Assembly: GCF_018388425.1 (NCBI RefSeq)
Contig: NZ_CP074406.1
Coordinates: 1,922,001-1,986,000 of the forward strand
DNA: 64,000 nt
Reading direction: 5' to 3'
Source: Nocardioides faecalis
Lineage (GTDB): Bacteria > Actinomycetota > Actinomycetes > Propionibacteriales > Nocardioidaceae
Below, in pieces: positions 9,071 through 17,090 of the stretch. The translations under genes and the position numbers were made by a program. Each line of letters starts with the position of its first letter. Positions within the stretch are counted from its first letter, which is position 1. The notes beneath the pieces are model-generated. The model made no database searches. It was not told where the DNA came from and worked only from the letters and a program-made list of their open reading frames with translations.

Positions 9071-9130
9071 GGCCGTCAGCCGCCGTCACCCGCCGTCACC
9101 CGCCGTCAGCCGTCAGCAGCCGTCAGCAGC
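9071..9130. repeat. 10-bp tandem repeat between abcF and the NqrB-FNR gene
   Basis: Six consecutive 10-bp units: variants of CGCCGTCACC, then two copies of CGTCAGCAGC. They fill the space between two convergent genes. It is probably slippage-generated; no hairpin terminator with a T-tract is seen. Confidence 0.8.
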
Positions 9131-9136
9131 CGGGGC

Positions 9137-10687
9137 TCAGTAGCCGGCGAAGTGGTCCGTACGGGCCCGCGACAGCCGGGCGCGCAGCGCGTCGACCATG
9201 GCCGGTGGGCCGCTGAGGTGCACCCGCCGTGCGTCCAGGTCGGGCACGGCGGCGTGCAGTGCCGCGGCATCCAGCAGCTCGCTGGCCACGTGGCGCCAGT
9301 GCGCCGGCAGGTCCGTGGGCCGCTGCGGGCTCACCACGACGACCGGCACGCCGAGGTCGATCAGCTCGGCGCCGTACGGCAGCTCGGCCACCGCACCCAC
9401 CCGGGTGCCGTAGACCAGCACCACGTCGCGGTCCTCCAGCGCGCCGGGGGTGCGCAGCTGGCTCAGGTACGGCGTCACGCCGATGCCGCCCGCCACCAGC
9501 GCCACCGGGTCGGTGCTGTGCGGCAGCACGAAGTCGCCGCCCACCGCGCAGGCGCGGACCACGGCGCCGGGCTCGAGCGCCTGCAGCACCTGCTTGAACC
9601 GGCTCGGGCGCGCGGGCACCCGCACCGCGACCGTGACCAGCTCGCCCGGCGGGCTGCTGATGCTCAGCATCCGGCGCAGGCCGCGGGAGTCGGTGAGCGC
9701 GCCGCTGGGCGCGAGGTCGAGCTCGAGGTACTGGCCCGGCGTGAACCGCAGCCCCCGCGCGGGACGGAAGGCGAGCTCCACGGTGTCGTCGCCCAGCTCG
9801 CGGCGCTGCACCAGGGTGAGCCGGGAGCCACGCTGACCGCTGAGGAAGGCGACCAGGTTCGCGGCGAGCAGCGCGATCTCGTACGGCCCGCCCACCGGGG
9901 TCAGGTGCAGCACGTAGCCGGTCGCTGCCACGGTCAGCGGGAGCGTGAACACCACGGCGGCGACCACGGCCGCCAGCACCTGCTGACGCCGGCGCGGTGC
10001 CAGGGTCAGCGGCTCGGTGAGCATGAAGCCGGCGAAGAAGACCAGGGGAGTGGAGATCAGCGCGAAGCGCAGCGCCTCGCCGCCACTGAGCCCGGCGTCG
10101 AGCTGGGTGAGCACGGTGAGCGCGCCGCCCAGCACCACGAAGACCACCGAGTGCGCCCACCGGCGCAGCCGCCACAGCACCACGAGAGCGCCCACCAGCA
10201 CCCAGCCGACGAGCGGCTCGCTGGCCACCCACCAGGTCGTGTACGGCGCGGACGCCGGCTGGCCCAGCGCCCAGGCGATCAGGGCGAGCAGGACCACGCC
10301 CGCGGCGGCCGGGTTGAACACGTGCCGGCCGTGCCGGGCGAGCAGGAACTTCGACGCGGCGGCGAGCACGGCTGCGCCGGCCAGCCAACCGAGCTCGGCG
10401 GCGTCGGTGGTCGGCCAGTAGAGGAACCACAGCAGCAGACCCGTGATCACGCCGGACTCCCACTGCGCGCGGGTGCCGAAGAGCCGGGCGAGCACGGTGG
10501 ACACGGCGACCGTGCCGCCGACGAGCACCACGGCCGAGACCAGCATGGCGTCCGGGCCGAAGACTCCGTCGCCCAGCGTTCCGGTGGCGGTGAGCACCAC
10601 CGCCACCACGGCCAGCGCGGCGAGCACGATGCTCACCACGCGGTAGATGGACAGCCGCAGCAGGGCCGCGTCCAGGCGCGCGATCAT
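9137..10687 (-). CDS. NqrB/RnfD-like membrane domain fused to FNR-type oxidoreductase
   Basis: 516 residues. Residues ~15-285 are hydrophobic with about nine segments and carry RnfD/NqrB hallmarks (HVFNPAAAG, 122-130; FMLTEPLT, 221-228). Residues ~290-516 form a ferredoxin-NADP reductase module: an FAD loop RRMLSISSPP (338-347), a nucleotide-binding AGGIGVTP (399-406) and a C-terminal LSGPPAMVDALR. No SGAT-type flavinylation motif is obvious in the membrane part. Start ATG 10687 overlaps the apbE stop by 4 nt. Inferred role: moving electrons from cytosolic NAD(P)H through the membrane to the flavinylated lipoprotein of the same operon. Confidence 0.88.
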   Translation of the reverse strand: MIARLDAALLRLSIYRVVSIVLAALAVVAVVLTATGTLGDGVFGPDAMLVSAVVLVGGTVAVSTVLARLFGTRAQWESGVITGLLLWFLYWPTTDAAELGWLAGAAVLAAASKFLLARHGRHVFNPAAAGVVLLALIAWALGQPASAPYTTWWVASEPLVGWVLVGALVVLWRLRRWAHSVVFVVLGGALTVLTQLDAGLSGGEALRFALISTPLVFFAGFMLTEPLTLAPRRRQQVLAAVVAAVVFTLPLTVAATGYVLHLTPVGGPYEIALLAANLVAFLSGQRGSRLTLVQRRELGDDTVELAFRPARGLRFTPGQYLELDLAPSGALTDSRGLRRMLSISSPPGELVTVAVRVPARPSRFKQVLQALEPGAVVRACAVGGDFVLPHSTDPVALVAGGIGVTPYLSQLRTPGALEDRDVVLVYGTRVGAVAELPYGAELIDLGVPVVVVSPQRPTDLPAHWRHVASELLDAAALHAAVPDLDARRVHLSGPPAMVDALRARLSRARTDHFAGY

Positions 10688-11553
10688 GCGAAGACCTCTC
10701 CGGGCAGGCGGCCCGCCACCAGCACCCGGCGCTCGCCGGTGATGCAGACGGCCGCGGTCAGCCCCAGCGCCTCGACGACGGCGCCGGGCGGGGCGAAGAA
10801 CAGGGCGGTCGCCGCACCGTCGGCGACCATCGCGGAGTCCCCGATGGCCCAGGAGGCCACCACGTCGCGCACCGGCAGCCCGGTGCGCGCGTCGAGCACG
10901 TGGTGCAGGTCGGTGCCCCAGGCGCGCCGGTTGACCGCGGAGGCGCACAGCGCGGTGCCGGGCGCCAGCTCGACGGTGCCCACCGCCAGCCGCGGGTCGT
11001 CGGGGTGCTCGAGCGCGACCCGTAGCGGCCGGTGCCCGGCGCAGTTCCACAGGTCCCCGCTGGCGTCGACGCTGCGGGCGGCGCCCGGGGTGTGGGCGAG
11101 CATGGTGTCCAGCAGCCGCGCGACGAGGTCGACGGCCAGGCCCTTGCCGGCCGCGCCGATGTCGAGCATGCCGGGCTCGCGCAACGCCAGCGACCCCGGC
11201 GAGCGCTGCAGCGCCGAGACCGGGGGAGCGGGGCGCGGGTTCCCGCCGACCAGCGAGTAGCCGGCGTCGTACCCGAGTGCGGCGAGGCTGTCCCCGACCA
11301 GCGGGCTGACCGCGCCTCCGGTCAGCTCCGCGAGGACGTCGTACAGGTCGAGCAGCCGCTCGGTGTCCTCGGTGAGCGGGATGCTGCCGCCGCCGCGGGC
11401 CAGCTCGGCGACACACGAGTCGGGTCGGAACCGTGACCAGGTCCGGTCGAAGTCCTCGAGCGCCGCCCGGACCGTGGCCTGCTCGGCCGGGGTGAGGTCG
11501 GCGTCGACCTCCCAGCCGGTGCCGAGCGCCTCGAACGTCCAGGACCCCGCCAT
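10684..11553 (-). CDS. apbE: FAD:protein FMN transferase ApbE
   Basis: 289 residues matching ApbE flavin transferases, which attach FMN covalently to Thr/Ser of FMN_bind proteins. Typical blocks: an early FEALGTGWEVDAD, DIGAAGKGLAVDLV near the middle, DASGDLW, and a late SAMVADGAATALFF. The family usually acts outside the membrane, but no signal peptide is visible (MAGSWTFEALG), so this one may work before export or be an atypical form. It sits between its likely substrate gene and the reductase gene. Confidence 0.92.
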   Translation of the reverse strand: MAGSWTFEALGTGWEVDADLTPAEQATVRAALEDFDRTWSRFRPDSCVAELARGGGSIPLTEDTERLLDLYDVLAELTGGAVSPLVGDSLAALGYDAGYSLVGGNPRPAPPVSALQRSPGSLALREPGMLDIGAAGKGLAVDLVARLLDTMLAHTPGAARSVDASGDLWNCAGHRPLRVALEHPDDPRLAVGTVELAPGTALCASAVNRRAWGTDLHHVLDARTGLPVRDVVASWAIGDSAMVADGAATALFFAPPGAVVEALGLTAAVCITGERRVLVAGRLPGEVFA

Positions 11554-11563
11554 GGGCGTCCGG

Positions 11564-12001
11564 TCAGCCCTGCGCCTGCGCCACGATGTCGTCGAGCGCG
11601 GCGTTGAACCCGCCCGAGGACAGCGAGGAGCCGGCGACCTTGTCGACGTTCAGGCTGGCGATGGGCTTGCCGACCACGACGTCGGCGATGCCGCCGGCGA
11701 ACTTCGCCTGGAATCGCTTCGAGTTCGGGTGCACCCCCTCGGGCGTGACCTTGACGGCGGAGACGGTGCCGTCGGAGTCCAGGCTGAGGTCCACCCGGAG
11801 GCGCTCCTCACCACCGGGGGTGGTGTAGCTGCCCTCGGCGGAGTAGTCGCCCGCCTTCAGCGTGGCGCCGTCGGTGACCCGCTGGGTGGGCTCTGCTGAT
11901 CCCTCTCCCGACTCGTCCGCCTTCGTGCAGGCGGCGCCGACCAGGGCCACCGCGGACGTCGCGGTGAGAGCGCTCAGCGTGCGCAGGGAGGGGTGCTTCA
12001 T
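11564..12001 (-). CDS. FMN-binding-domain lipoprotein (flavinylation target)
   Basis: 145 residues. An N-terminal signal ends LVGAAC25, a plausible though imperfect lipobox (Gly at -3), followed by a Ser/Glu/Gly-rich linker. Residues ~48-145 resemble the FMN_bind domain: GDYSAEGSY, a VHPNSKRFQAKF segment, and VAGSSLSS (122-129), where Ser126 takes the place of the acceptor Thr of the NqrC/RnfG SGAT motif. Start ATG 12001 has a purine-rich Shine-Dalgarno. First gene of the three-gene operon and the presumed extracytoplasmic electron carrier. Confidence 0.85.
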   Translation of the reverse strand: MKHPSLRTLSALTATSAVALVGAACTKADESGEGSAEPTQRVTDGATLKAGDYSAEGSYTTPGGEERLRVDLSLDSDGTVSAVKVTPEGVHPNSKRFQAKFAGGIADVVVGKPIASLNVDKVAGSSLSSGGFNAALDDIVAQAQG

Positions 12002-12041
12002 TCTTCTCTGCTCCAGGTGGGCTGGCCGCGGGCGCGCCGCG

Positions 12042-12083
12042 GGGTGGGAAGGTACGACCGAGGTTAGTGGCACCTTCCCACCC
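12042..12083. promoter_or_regulatory. 12-bp inverted repeat bracketing a minus-strand -10 hexamer
   Basis: GGGTGGGAAGGT (12042-12053) is perfectly repeated in inverse at 12072-12083 with an 18-nt centre. The centre holds TAACCT on the minus strand (forward 12061-12066), a possible -10 for the flavin operon. It could be a terminator for the upstream permease gene (no U-tract), an operator, or both. Confidence 0.5.
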
Positions 12084-12105
12084 GGTTCGGCCCGGACCGG
12101 GGCGC

Positions 12106-14649
12106 TCAGCCGCTGGCGATGGCCTGCAACACGTTGAGCCGCGCAGCGCGGATCGCCGGCACCACCGCGGCCAGCACGCCGACGACCACGGCGACCACCA
12201 GGAAGGCCACGAGCTGACCCCAGGGCAGGGCGAGGCTGGTCAGGTCCTCACGCAGGGAGTAGCGCAGCAGGGACCCGATCAGCACCCCGAGCGCGAGCCC
12301 GAGCACCGCGCCCAGGACTGCGATCGTGACCGACTCCAGGGTGATCATGCGGCGCAGCTTCGGGCGTGCCATGCCGACCGCGCGGAGCAGGCCGATCTCG
12401 CGGGTGCGCTCGATGACGCTGAGGCCGAGGGTGTTCACGATGCCGATCACCGCGATCACGATCGCCAGCGCGAGCAGGCCGTAGATCATGAAGAGCAGCT
12501 GGTTCACCTGGTCGCGGATCTGCTCGGCGAAGCCCTCCTTGTCGTAGACCCCGACGATGGGTGCCTGCGCGGCGGCATCCTCCACCGCGTCCTGCACCTG
12601 CTTCGCGTCGGCGCCCGGCGAAAGCAGGATGCTCAACGTCGAGTCCTGGCGCAGCAGGCCCGCCGAGGCGAGCTCGGAGAGCGGCACGGCGATCCCCGCG
12701 CTGGTCTCGGAGTCCTCCACGATCCCGGCCACCTTCACCGCCAGCTCGGCGCCGCCGGCGAACTCCAGGTCCACCTCGTCGCCCACCGCCAGGTCGAGGT
12801 CCTTGGCGGCGGAGGTGGACACGACGGCCTCCTTGCCCTGCGGCACGGCGCGGCCCTCCAGCGCCTTCAGGTCGTAGATCCGGGAGAACGCCTCGTCGTT
12901 GCCGGCCACGCTCACCCGCTCGTCGTCGAGCAGGCCCGAGACCCACTGCTGACGACTGAGCACCTCGACGCCGTCGACCTCCGCGATCTCGTCGCCGACC
13001 TCGGTGGAGAACGGCATGAACGTCGTGTTCTGCACCAGCAGGTCGGCGGTGAACTGCTCGTCGACGACGTCGTCGACGGAGGAGTTCATCGAGGCGGCCA
13101 GCACCCCGATGGTCGAGACCAGCGCGAGGCCGATCATCAGCGCGGAGGCGGTGGCTCCGGTGCGCCGAGGGTCGCGCAGCGCGTTCTCCCCGGCCAGCTG
13201 GCCCGGGGTGCCGAACACCCGGCCGAACAGCGTGCGGCACGCCACCAGCACGGGCCGACCCACCACCGGGCTCAGCGCGGCGATCGTGAGGATCCACAGC
13301 ACGGCACCGACACCGATCCAGGCCGCGTCGGCGCCCGGGGCACCCTGCAGCCCGGCCACGGCGCAACCGGCGCCGAGGACCAGCACCACCGCCCCGATCG
13401 CCGTACGACGACGCAGGGAGCCGCGCTCGGGGGTGAGGTCGGCGCGCATCGCCGCCACCGGCGCGACCTTGCCGCCGCGCCGGGCGGGCAGGTAGGCGGC
13501 GACCATCGTCACGCCGATCCCGACGACGTAACTGGTGAGCACGCTGCCGGTGCCCAGGTCGAGCGTCTCGCCGGCGATGTCGAGCCCGACGAGCCGGAAG
13601 ATCCCGGCGAGGCCGCGGGCCAGCATCAGGCCGAGCCCGATGCCGATGGTCGAGGTCACCAGCGCGAGCACGAACGCCTCGAGCAGCACCGAGCGGGTGA
13701 CCTGGCCGCGGCTGGCGCCCAGGGCTCGCAGCAGCGCGAGCTCGCGGGTGCGCTGGGCGACGAGGATCGAGAAGGTGTTGACGATGATGAACCCGCCGAC
13801 GATGACGGCGATGATCGCGAACACGAGCAGGAACGTGTTGATCACGTCGAGGAACGACCCGACCGCGTCCTGGGACTCCTTGGCCACCTTGTCACCGGTC
13901 ACCGCCTCGTACCCCTCGGGCACCACGGCGGAGGCCGCGTTGGCCAGGTCCTCCTGGCTGACGCCGTCGGCTGCCGTGAGGCTCACCCGGTTGAACGCGT
14001 CCTTGCCGCCGAGGAAGAGCTCCTGGGCGCCCTCGGTGGAGAAGATCAGCAGGGAGGCGCCGGCGGTGCCGCCGCCGTTGAACTCGGCCGTGCCGACCAG
14101 CGTCGCGGTGCGCTCCAGCGTGCCGAAGGGCGCCAGCAGGGTGACCTCGTCGCCGATCTCGTAGTCGCCGGCCTCGGCGGCGGCGTCGTCGACGACGATC
14201 TCGTCGGTGCCCTGGGGCCAGCTGCCGCCGGTGAGGAGCAGCATCTCGTCGCCGGCCATGTTCGGGCCGTCGTGGTAGTTGAACGCCAGTGTGGGGGCAC
14301 CGGTCCCGCCGACCAGTGTGCCGTCCTTGCCGAGCAGGCTCATCCCGAACCCGTTGACGTCGCCGTCGGCCCGGTCGACCTCGGGGAGCGCGGCGAGCTC
14401 GTCGACGACCTCGGGGCTCAGTGACTGCTGGGTCTGGCCGCTGTAGCCGCCCTCGAACTCCTCGCTGCCGGTGGCGCGCACGACGCCGTCGGGGGTGGAG
14501 CCCTTGATGATCGAGTCGAAGGTGGTGGACAGGCCGGTGCTGAAGACCAGCACGCCGGAGAGGAACGCCACGCCGATGACGATGGCCAGGCCGCTCATCA
14601 CCAGCCGCACCTTGCGGGCGAGGAGGTTGCGCAGGGTCAGTCGCAGCAC
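12106..14649 (-). CDS. MacB/FtsX-type ABC transporter permease
   Basis: 847-residue permease from GTG 14649. N-terminal TM (residues ~15-35), a large extracytoplasmic MacB core (~40-255), an FtsX domain with three TMs, a second extracellular domain and a second FtsX domain at the C-terminus (VIERTREIGLLRAVGM is the classic FtsX coupling helix; the first copy reads LVAQRTRELALLRALGAS). This is the LolCDE/MacB-like mechanotransmission class common in actinobacteria. It starts 1 nt after the ATPase stop, so the pair forms one system. Substrate unknown. Confidence 0.93.
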   Translation of the reverse strand: MLRLTLRNLLARKVRLVMSGLAIVIGVAFLSGVLVFSTGLSTTFDSIIKGSTPDGVVRATGSEEFEGGYSGQTQQSLSPEVVDELAALPEVDRADGDVNGFGMSLLGKDGTLVGGTGAPTLAFNYHDGPNMAGDEMLLLTGGSWPQGTDEIVVDDAAAEAGDYEIGDEVTLLAPFGTLERTATLVGTAEFNGGGTAGASLLIFSTEGAQELFLGGKDAFNRVSLTAADGVSQEDLANAASAVVPEGYEAVTGDKVAKESQDAVGSFLDVINTFLLVFAIIAVIVGGFIIVNTFSILVAQRTRELALLRALGASRGQVTRSVLLEAFVLALVTSTIGIGLGLMLARGLAGIFRLVGLDIAGETLDLGTGSVLTSYVVGIGVTMVAAYLPARRGGKVAPVAAMRADLTPERGSLRRRTAIGAVVLVLGAGCAVAGLQGAPGADAAWIGVGAVLWILTIAALSPVVGRPVLVACRTLFGRVFGTPGQLAGENALRDPRRTGATASALMIGLALVSTIGVLAASMNSSVDDVVDEQFTADLLVQNTTFMPFSTEVGDEIAEVDGVEVLSRQQWVSGLLDDERVSVAGNDEAFSRIYDLKALEGRAVPQGKEAVVSTSAAKDLDLAVGDEVDLEFAGGAELAVKVAGIVEDSETSAGIAVPLSELASAGLLRQDSTLSILLSPGADAKQVQDAVEDAAAQAPIVGVYDKEGFAEQIRDQVNQLLFMIYGLLALAIVIAVIGIVNTLGLSVIERTREIGLLRAVGMARPKLRRMITLESVTIAVLGAVLGLALGVLIGSLLRYSLREDLTSLALPWGQLVAFLVVAVVVGVLAAVVPAIRAARLNVLQAIASG

Positions 14650-14650
14650 G

Positions 14651-15466
14651 TCACGCCTGCCCGGGCTTCGCCGCGGCCGCCTGCAGCGCGGTCATGTGGG
14701 TCAGGATCGTCTCCCGGTCCGGCGCGGTGATCTCGTCGACCACCCGGCCGTCGGCCAGGAACACCACCCGGTCGCAGTACGACGCCGCGACGGCGTCGTG
14801 GGTGACCATCACGACCGTCTGGCCGAACTCGTCGACGCTGCGCCGCAGGAACGAGAGGACCTCGGCGCCGGAGGTGCTGTCCAGGTTGCCCGTCGGCTCG
14901 TCGGCGAAGACGATCGAGGGCTTGCTGACCAGGGCGCGGGCGCAGGCCACGCGCTGCTGCTGGCCGCCGGACATCTCCGCGGGACGGTGGCCGAGCCGGT
15001 CGCGCAGGCCGACGGCGTCGACGACGGCGTCGAACCAGTCCTGGTCGGGCTTGCGACCGGCGAGGTTCACCGGCAGGAGGATGTTCTCCTTCGCCGTCAG
15101 GGTGGGGATCAGGTTGAAGGCCTGGAAGACGAAGCCGACCTGCTCGCGGCGTAGCGTCGTCAGCGCCTTGTCCTTGAGGTGCGAGAGAGCAGTGTCACCG
15201 ATCATCACCTCGCCGGAGGTGGGGGTGTCCAGGGCGGCCAGGCAGTGCATCAGCGTCGACTTGCCGGATCCCGAGGGGCCCATGATCGCGGTGAACTGGC
15301 CGGTGGCGAGCTCCAGGGTCACGCCGTCGAGGGCACGGACCTCGGCGCTGCCCAGGCCGTAGGTCTTGTGCAGGTCGACGGTGCGCGCGGCGACGCCGGC
15401 GGTTCCCGGACCCGGGCCGGCAGCGGGCTTCGAGGCAGGACTGTCCGGAGAGGTGTCGGTGCTCAT
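14651..15466 (-). CDS. MacB/LolD-type ABC ATP-binding protein
   Basis: 271 residues. Walker [11 protein letters not shown]-loop [15 protein letters not shown], signature MSGGQQQR, Walker [13 protein letters not shown] and the H-loop VTHDAVAA are all intact, with the [11 protein letters not shown] sequence diagnostic of the LolD/MacB class. A ~30-residue Pro/Ala/Gly-rich N-terminal tail is unusual but common in actinobacterial members. Start ATG 15466 has CAGGCT, a weak -10 candidate, 6 nt upstream. Partner of the permease at 12106-14649. Confidence 0.94.
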   Translation of the reverse strand: MSTDTSPDSPASKPAAGPGPGTAGVAARTVDLHKTYGLGSAEVRALDGVTLELATGQFTAIMGPSGSGKSTLMHCLAALDTPTSGEVMIGDTALSHLKDKALTTLRREQVGFVFQAFNLIPTLTAKENILLPVNLAGRKPDQDWFDAVVDAVGLRDRLGHRPAEMSGGQQQRVACARALVSKPSIVFADEPTGNLDSTSGAEVLSFLRRSVDEFGQTVVMVTHDAVAASYCDRVVFLADGRVVDEITAPDRETILTHMTALQAAAAKPGQA

Positions 15467-15572
15467 GGTCCCAGCCTGCCCCACCCGGCGGTCGGTGGTC
15501 ATCCGGTATCGCCCTGAGCGGGACCCTGAGACCTCCCAGGTCCCACGCTGGGGTCGTGGAAGAGTTGCCCGC

Positions 15573-17090
15573 ATGGCGCGATACGTCGGTGCGATCGACC
15601 AAGGCACCACCAGCACCCGGTTCATGGTCTTCGACCGCGACGGGCTGCCGGTGGCCAGCCACCAGCTCGAGCACGAGCAGGTCCTGCCCCGCGCCGGCTG
15701 GGTGGAGCACAACCCGGTCGAGATCTGGGAGCGGACCTCGGCGGTGGTGCAGACCGCCCTGGGCAAGGCCGGGCTGTGCGCGGGCGACCTGAGCGCCGTG
15801 GGGATCACCAACCAGCGCGAGACCACCTTCGTGTGGGACCGACGCACCGGGCGTCCCGTGCACAACGCGATCGTGTGGCAGGACACCCGCACCGACCACA
15901 TCGCGGCGGCGCTGGACCGCGACGGCCGCGGGGACGTGATCCGGCACCGCGCCGGGCTGCCCCCGGCGACGTACTTCTCCGGCGGCAAGCTGCAGTGGAT
16001 CCTCGAGCAGGTGCCCGGCGCGCGGGAGGCCGCCGAGCGCGGCGACCTGCTCTTCGGCACCGCCGACACCTGGCTGCTGTGGAACCTCACCGGCGGCACC
16101 GACGGGGGAGTGCACCTCACCGACGTCACCAACGCCTCCCGCACCATGCTGATGGACCTGGAGACCCTCGACTGGGACGAGGAGCTGCTGGGCTTCTTCG
16201 GGGTGCCGCGCCAGATGCTGCCCACGATCCGGGAGTCCTCCGCGCTCGAGCCGTACGGCGTGACCCGCCGGCACGGCCCGTTCGCGGGCGAGGTGCCGAT
16301 CACCGGGGTGCTCGGCGACCAGCAGGCCGCGACCGTCGGCCAGGTCTGCTTCGCGCCCGGCGAGGCGAAGAACACCTACGGCACGGGCAACTTCATGCTG
16401 CTCAACACCGGCACCGAGATCGTCCGCTCCGGTTCCGGGCTGATCACGACCCCGGCCTACCGCTTCGGTGACGAGCCGTGCGTCTACGCGCTGGAGGGCT
16501 CGATCGCGGTGACCGGCTCCGCGGTGCAGTGGCTGCGCGACCAGCTCGGCATCATCAGCGGGGCCTCGCAGTCGGAAGTGCTGGCCGCCCAGGTGCCCGA
16601 CAACGGCGGCGTCTACTTCGTGCCGGCCTTCTCGGGGCTGTTCGCCCCGCACTGGCGCTCGGACGCCCGCGGCGCGATCGTCGGGCTCTCCCGCTACAAC
16701 ACCAACGCGCACGTGGCGCGGGCGACGCTGGAGGCGATCTGCTACCAGTCCCGCGACGTGATGGAGGCGATGACCGCCGACTCCGGGGTCCACCTCGAGG
16801 TGCTGCGCGTGGACGGCGGGGTCACCGCCAACAGCCTGTGCATGCAGATCCAGGCCGACGTCCTCGGCGTACCGGTGAGCCGGCCGGTGGTGCCCGAGAC
16901 CACCGCGCTGGGCGCGGCCTACGCCGCGGGCCTGTCCACCGGCTACTGGTCCAGCACCGACGAGCTCCGGCAGAACTGGCGCGAGGACACCCGCTGGGAG
17001 CCCCAGTGGAGCGAGGACCAGCGAGCCGAGGGCTATGCGCAGTGGCACAAGGCCGTGCAACGGACCCTGGACTGGGTGGAGGTGCCCTGA
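15573..17090 (+). CDS. glpK: Glycerol kinase GlpK
   Basis: 505-residue FGGY-family kinase converting glycerol to glycerol 3-phosphate. The N-terminal phosphate loop [15 protein letters not shown], the glycerol-binding AIVWQDTRT and the C-terminal ATP-binding [16 protein letters not shown] are intact; length is normal. Its TGA overlaps the ATG of glpD by one base. No aquaglyceroporin gene is nearby, so uptake must be encoded elsewhere or be passive. Confidence 0.96.
   Translation: MARYVGAIDQGTTSTRFMVFDRDGLPVASHQLEHEQVLPRAGWVEHNPVEIWERTSAVVQTALGKAGLCAGDLSAVGITNQRETTFVWDRRTGRPVHNAIVWQDTRTDHIAAALDRDGRGDVIRHRAGLPPATYFSGGKLQWILEQVPGAREAAERGDLLFGTADTWLLWNLTGGTDGGVHLTDVTNASRTMLMDLETLDWDEELLGFFGVPRQMLPTIRESSALEPYGVTRRHGPFAGEVPITGVLGDQQAATVGQVCFAPGEAKNTYGTGNFMLLNTGTEIVRSGSGLITTPAYRFGDEPCVYALEGSIAVTGSAVQWLRDQLGIISGASQSEVLAAQVPDNGGVYFVPAFSGLFAPHWRSDARGAIVGLSRYNTNAHVARATLEAICYQSRDVMEAMTADSGVHLEVLRVDGGVTANSLCMQIQADVLGVPVSRPVVPETTALGAAYAAGLSTGYWSSTDELRQNWREDTRWEPQWSEDQRAEGYAQWHKAVQRTLDWVEVP

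Noticed and set aside
4914..9089. Very long minus-strand open frame (>1300 codons) opposite the ABC, kinase and ABC-F genes
   Set aside because: Composition is dominated by Gly/Arg/His/Asp/Gln/Val as expected of a GC-rich antisense shadow; the plus-strand genes have clear motifs and promoters.
9071..9130. Insertion-sequence remnant in the 10-bp repeat tract
   Set aside because: Simple tandem units only; no terminal inverted repeats or transposase fragments.
9026..11260. Plus-strand open frame of ~744 codons opposite the flavin operon
   Set aside because: Low-complexity Arg/Gly/His/Gln-rich shadow with no domain; the minus strand carries recognisable ApbE and FNR motifs.
12067..14424. Plus-strand open frame of ~785 codons opposite the MacB-like permease
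   Set aside because: Same shadow composition; FtsX motifs are on the minus strand.
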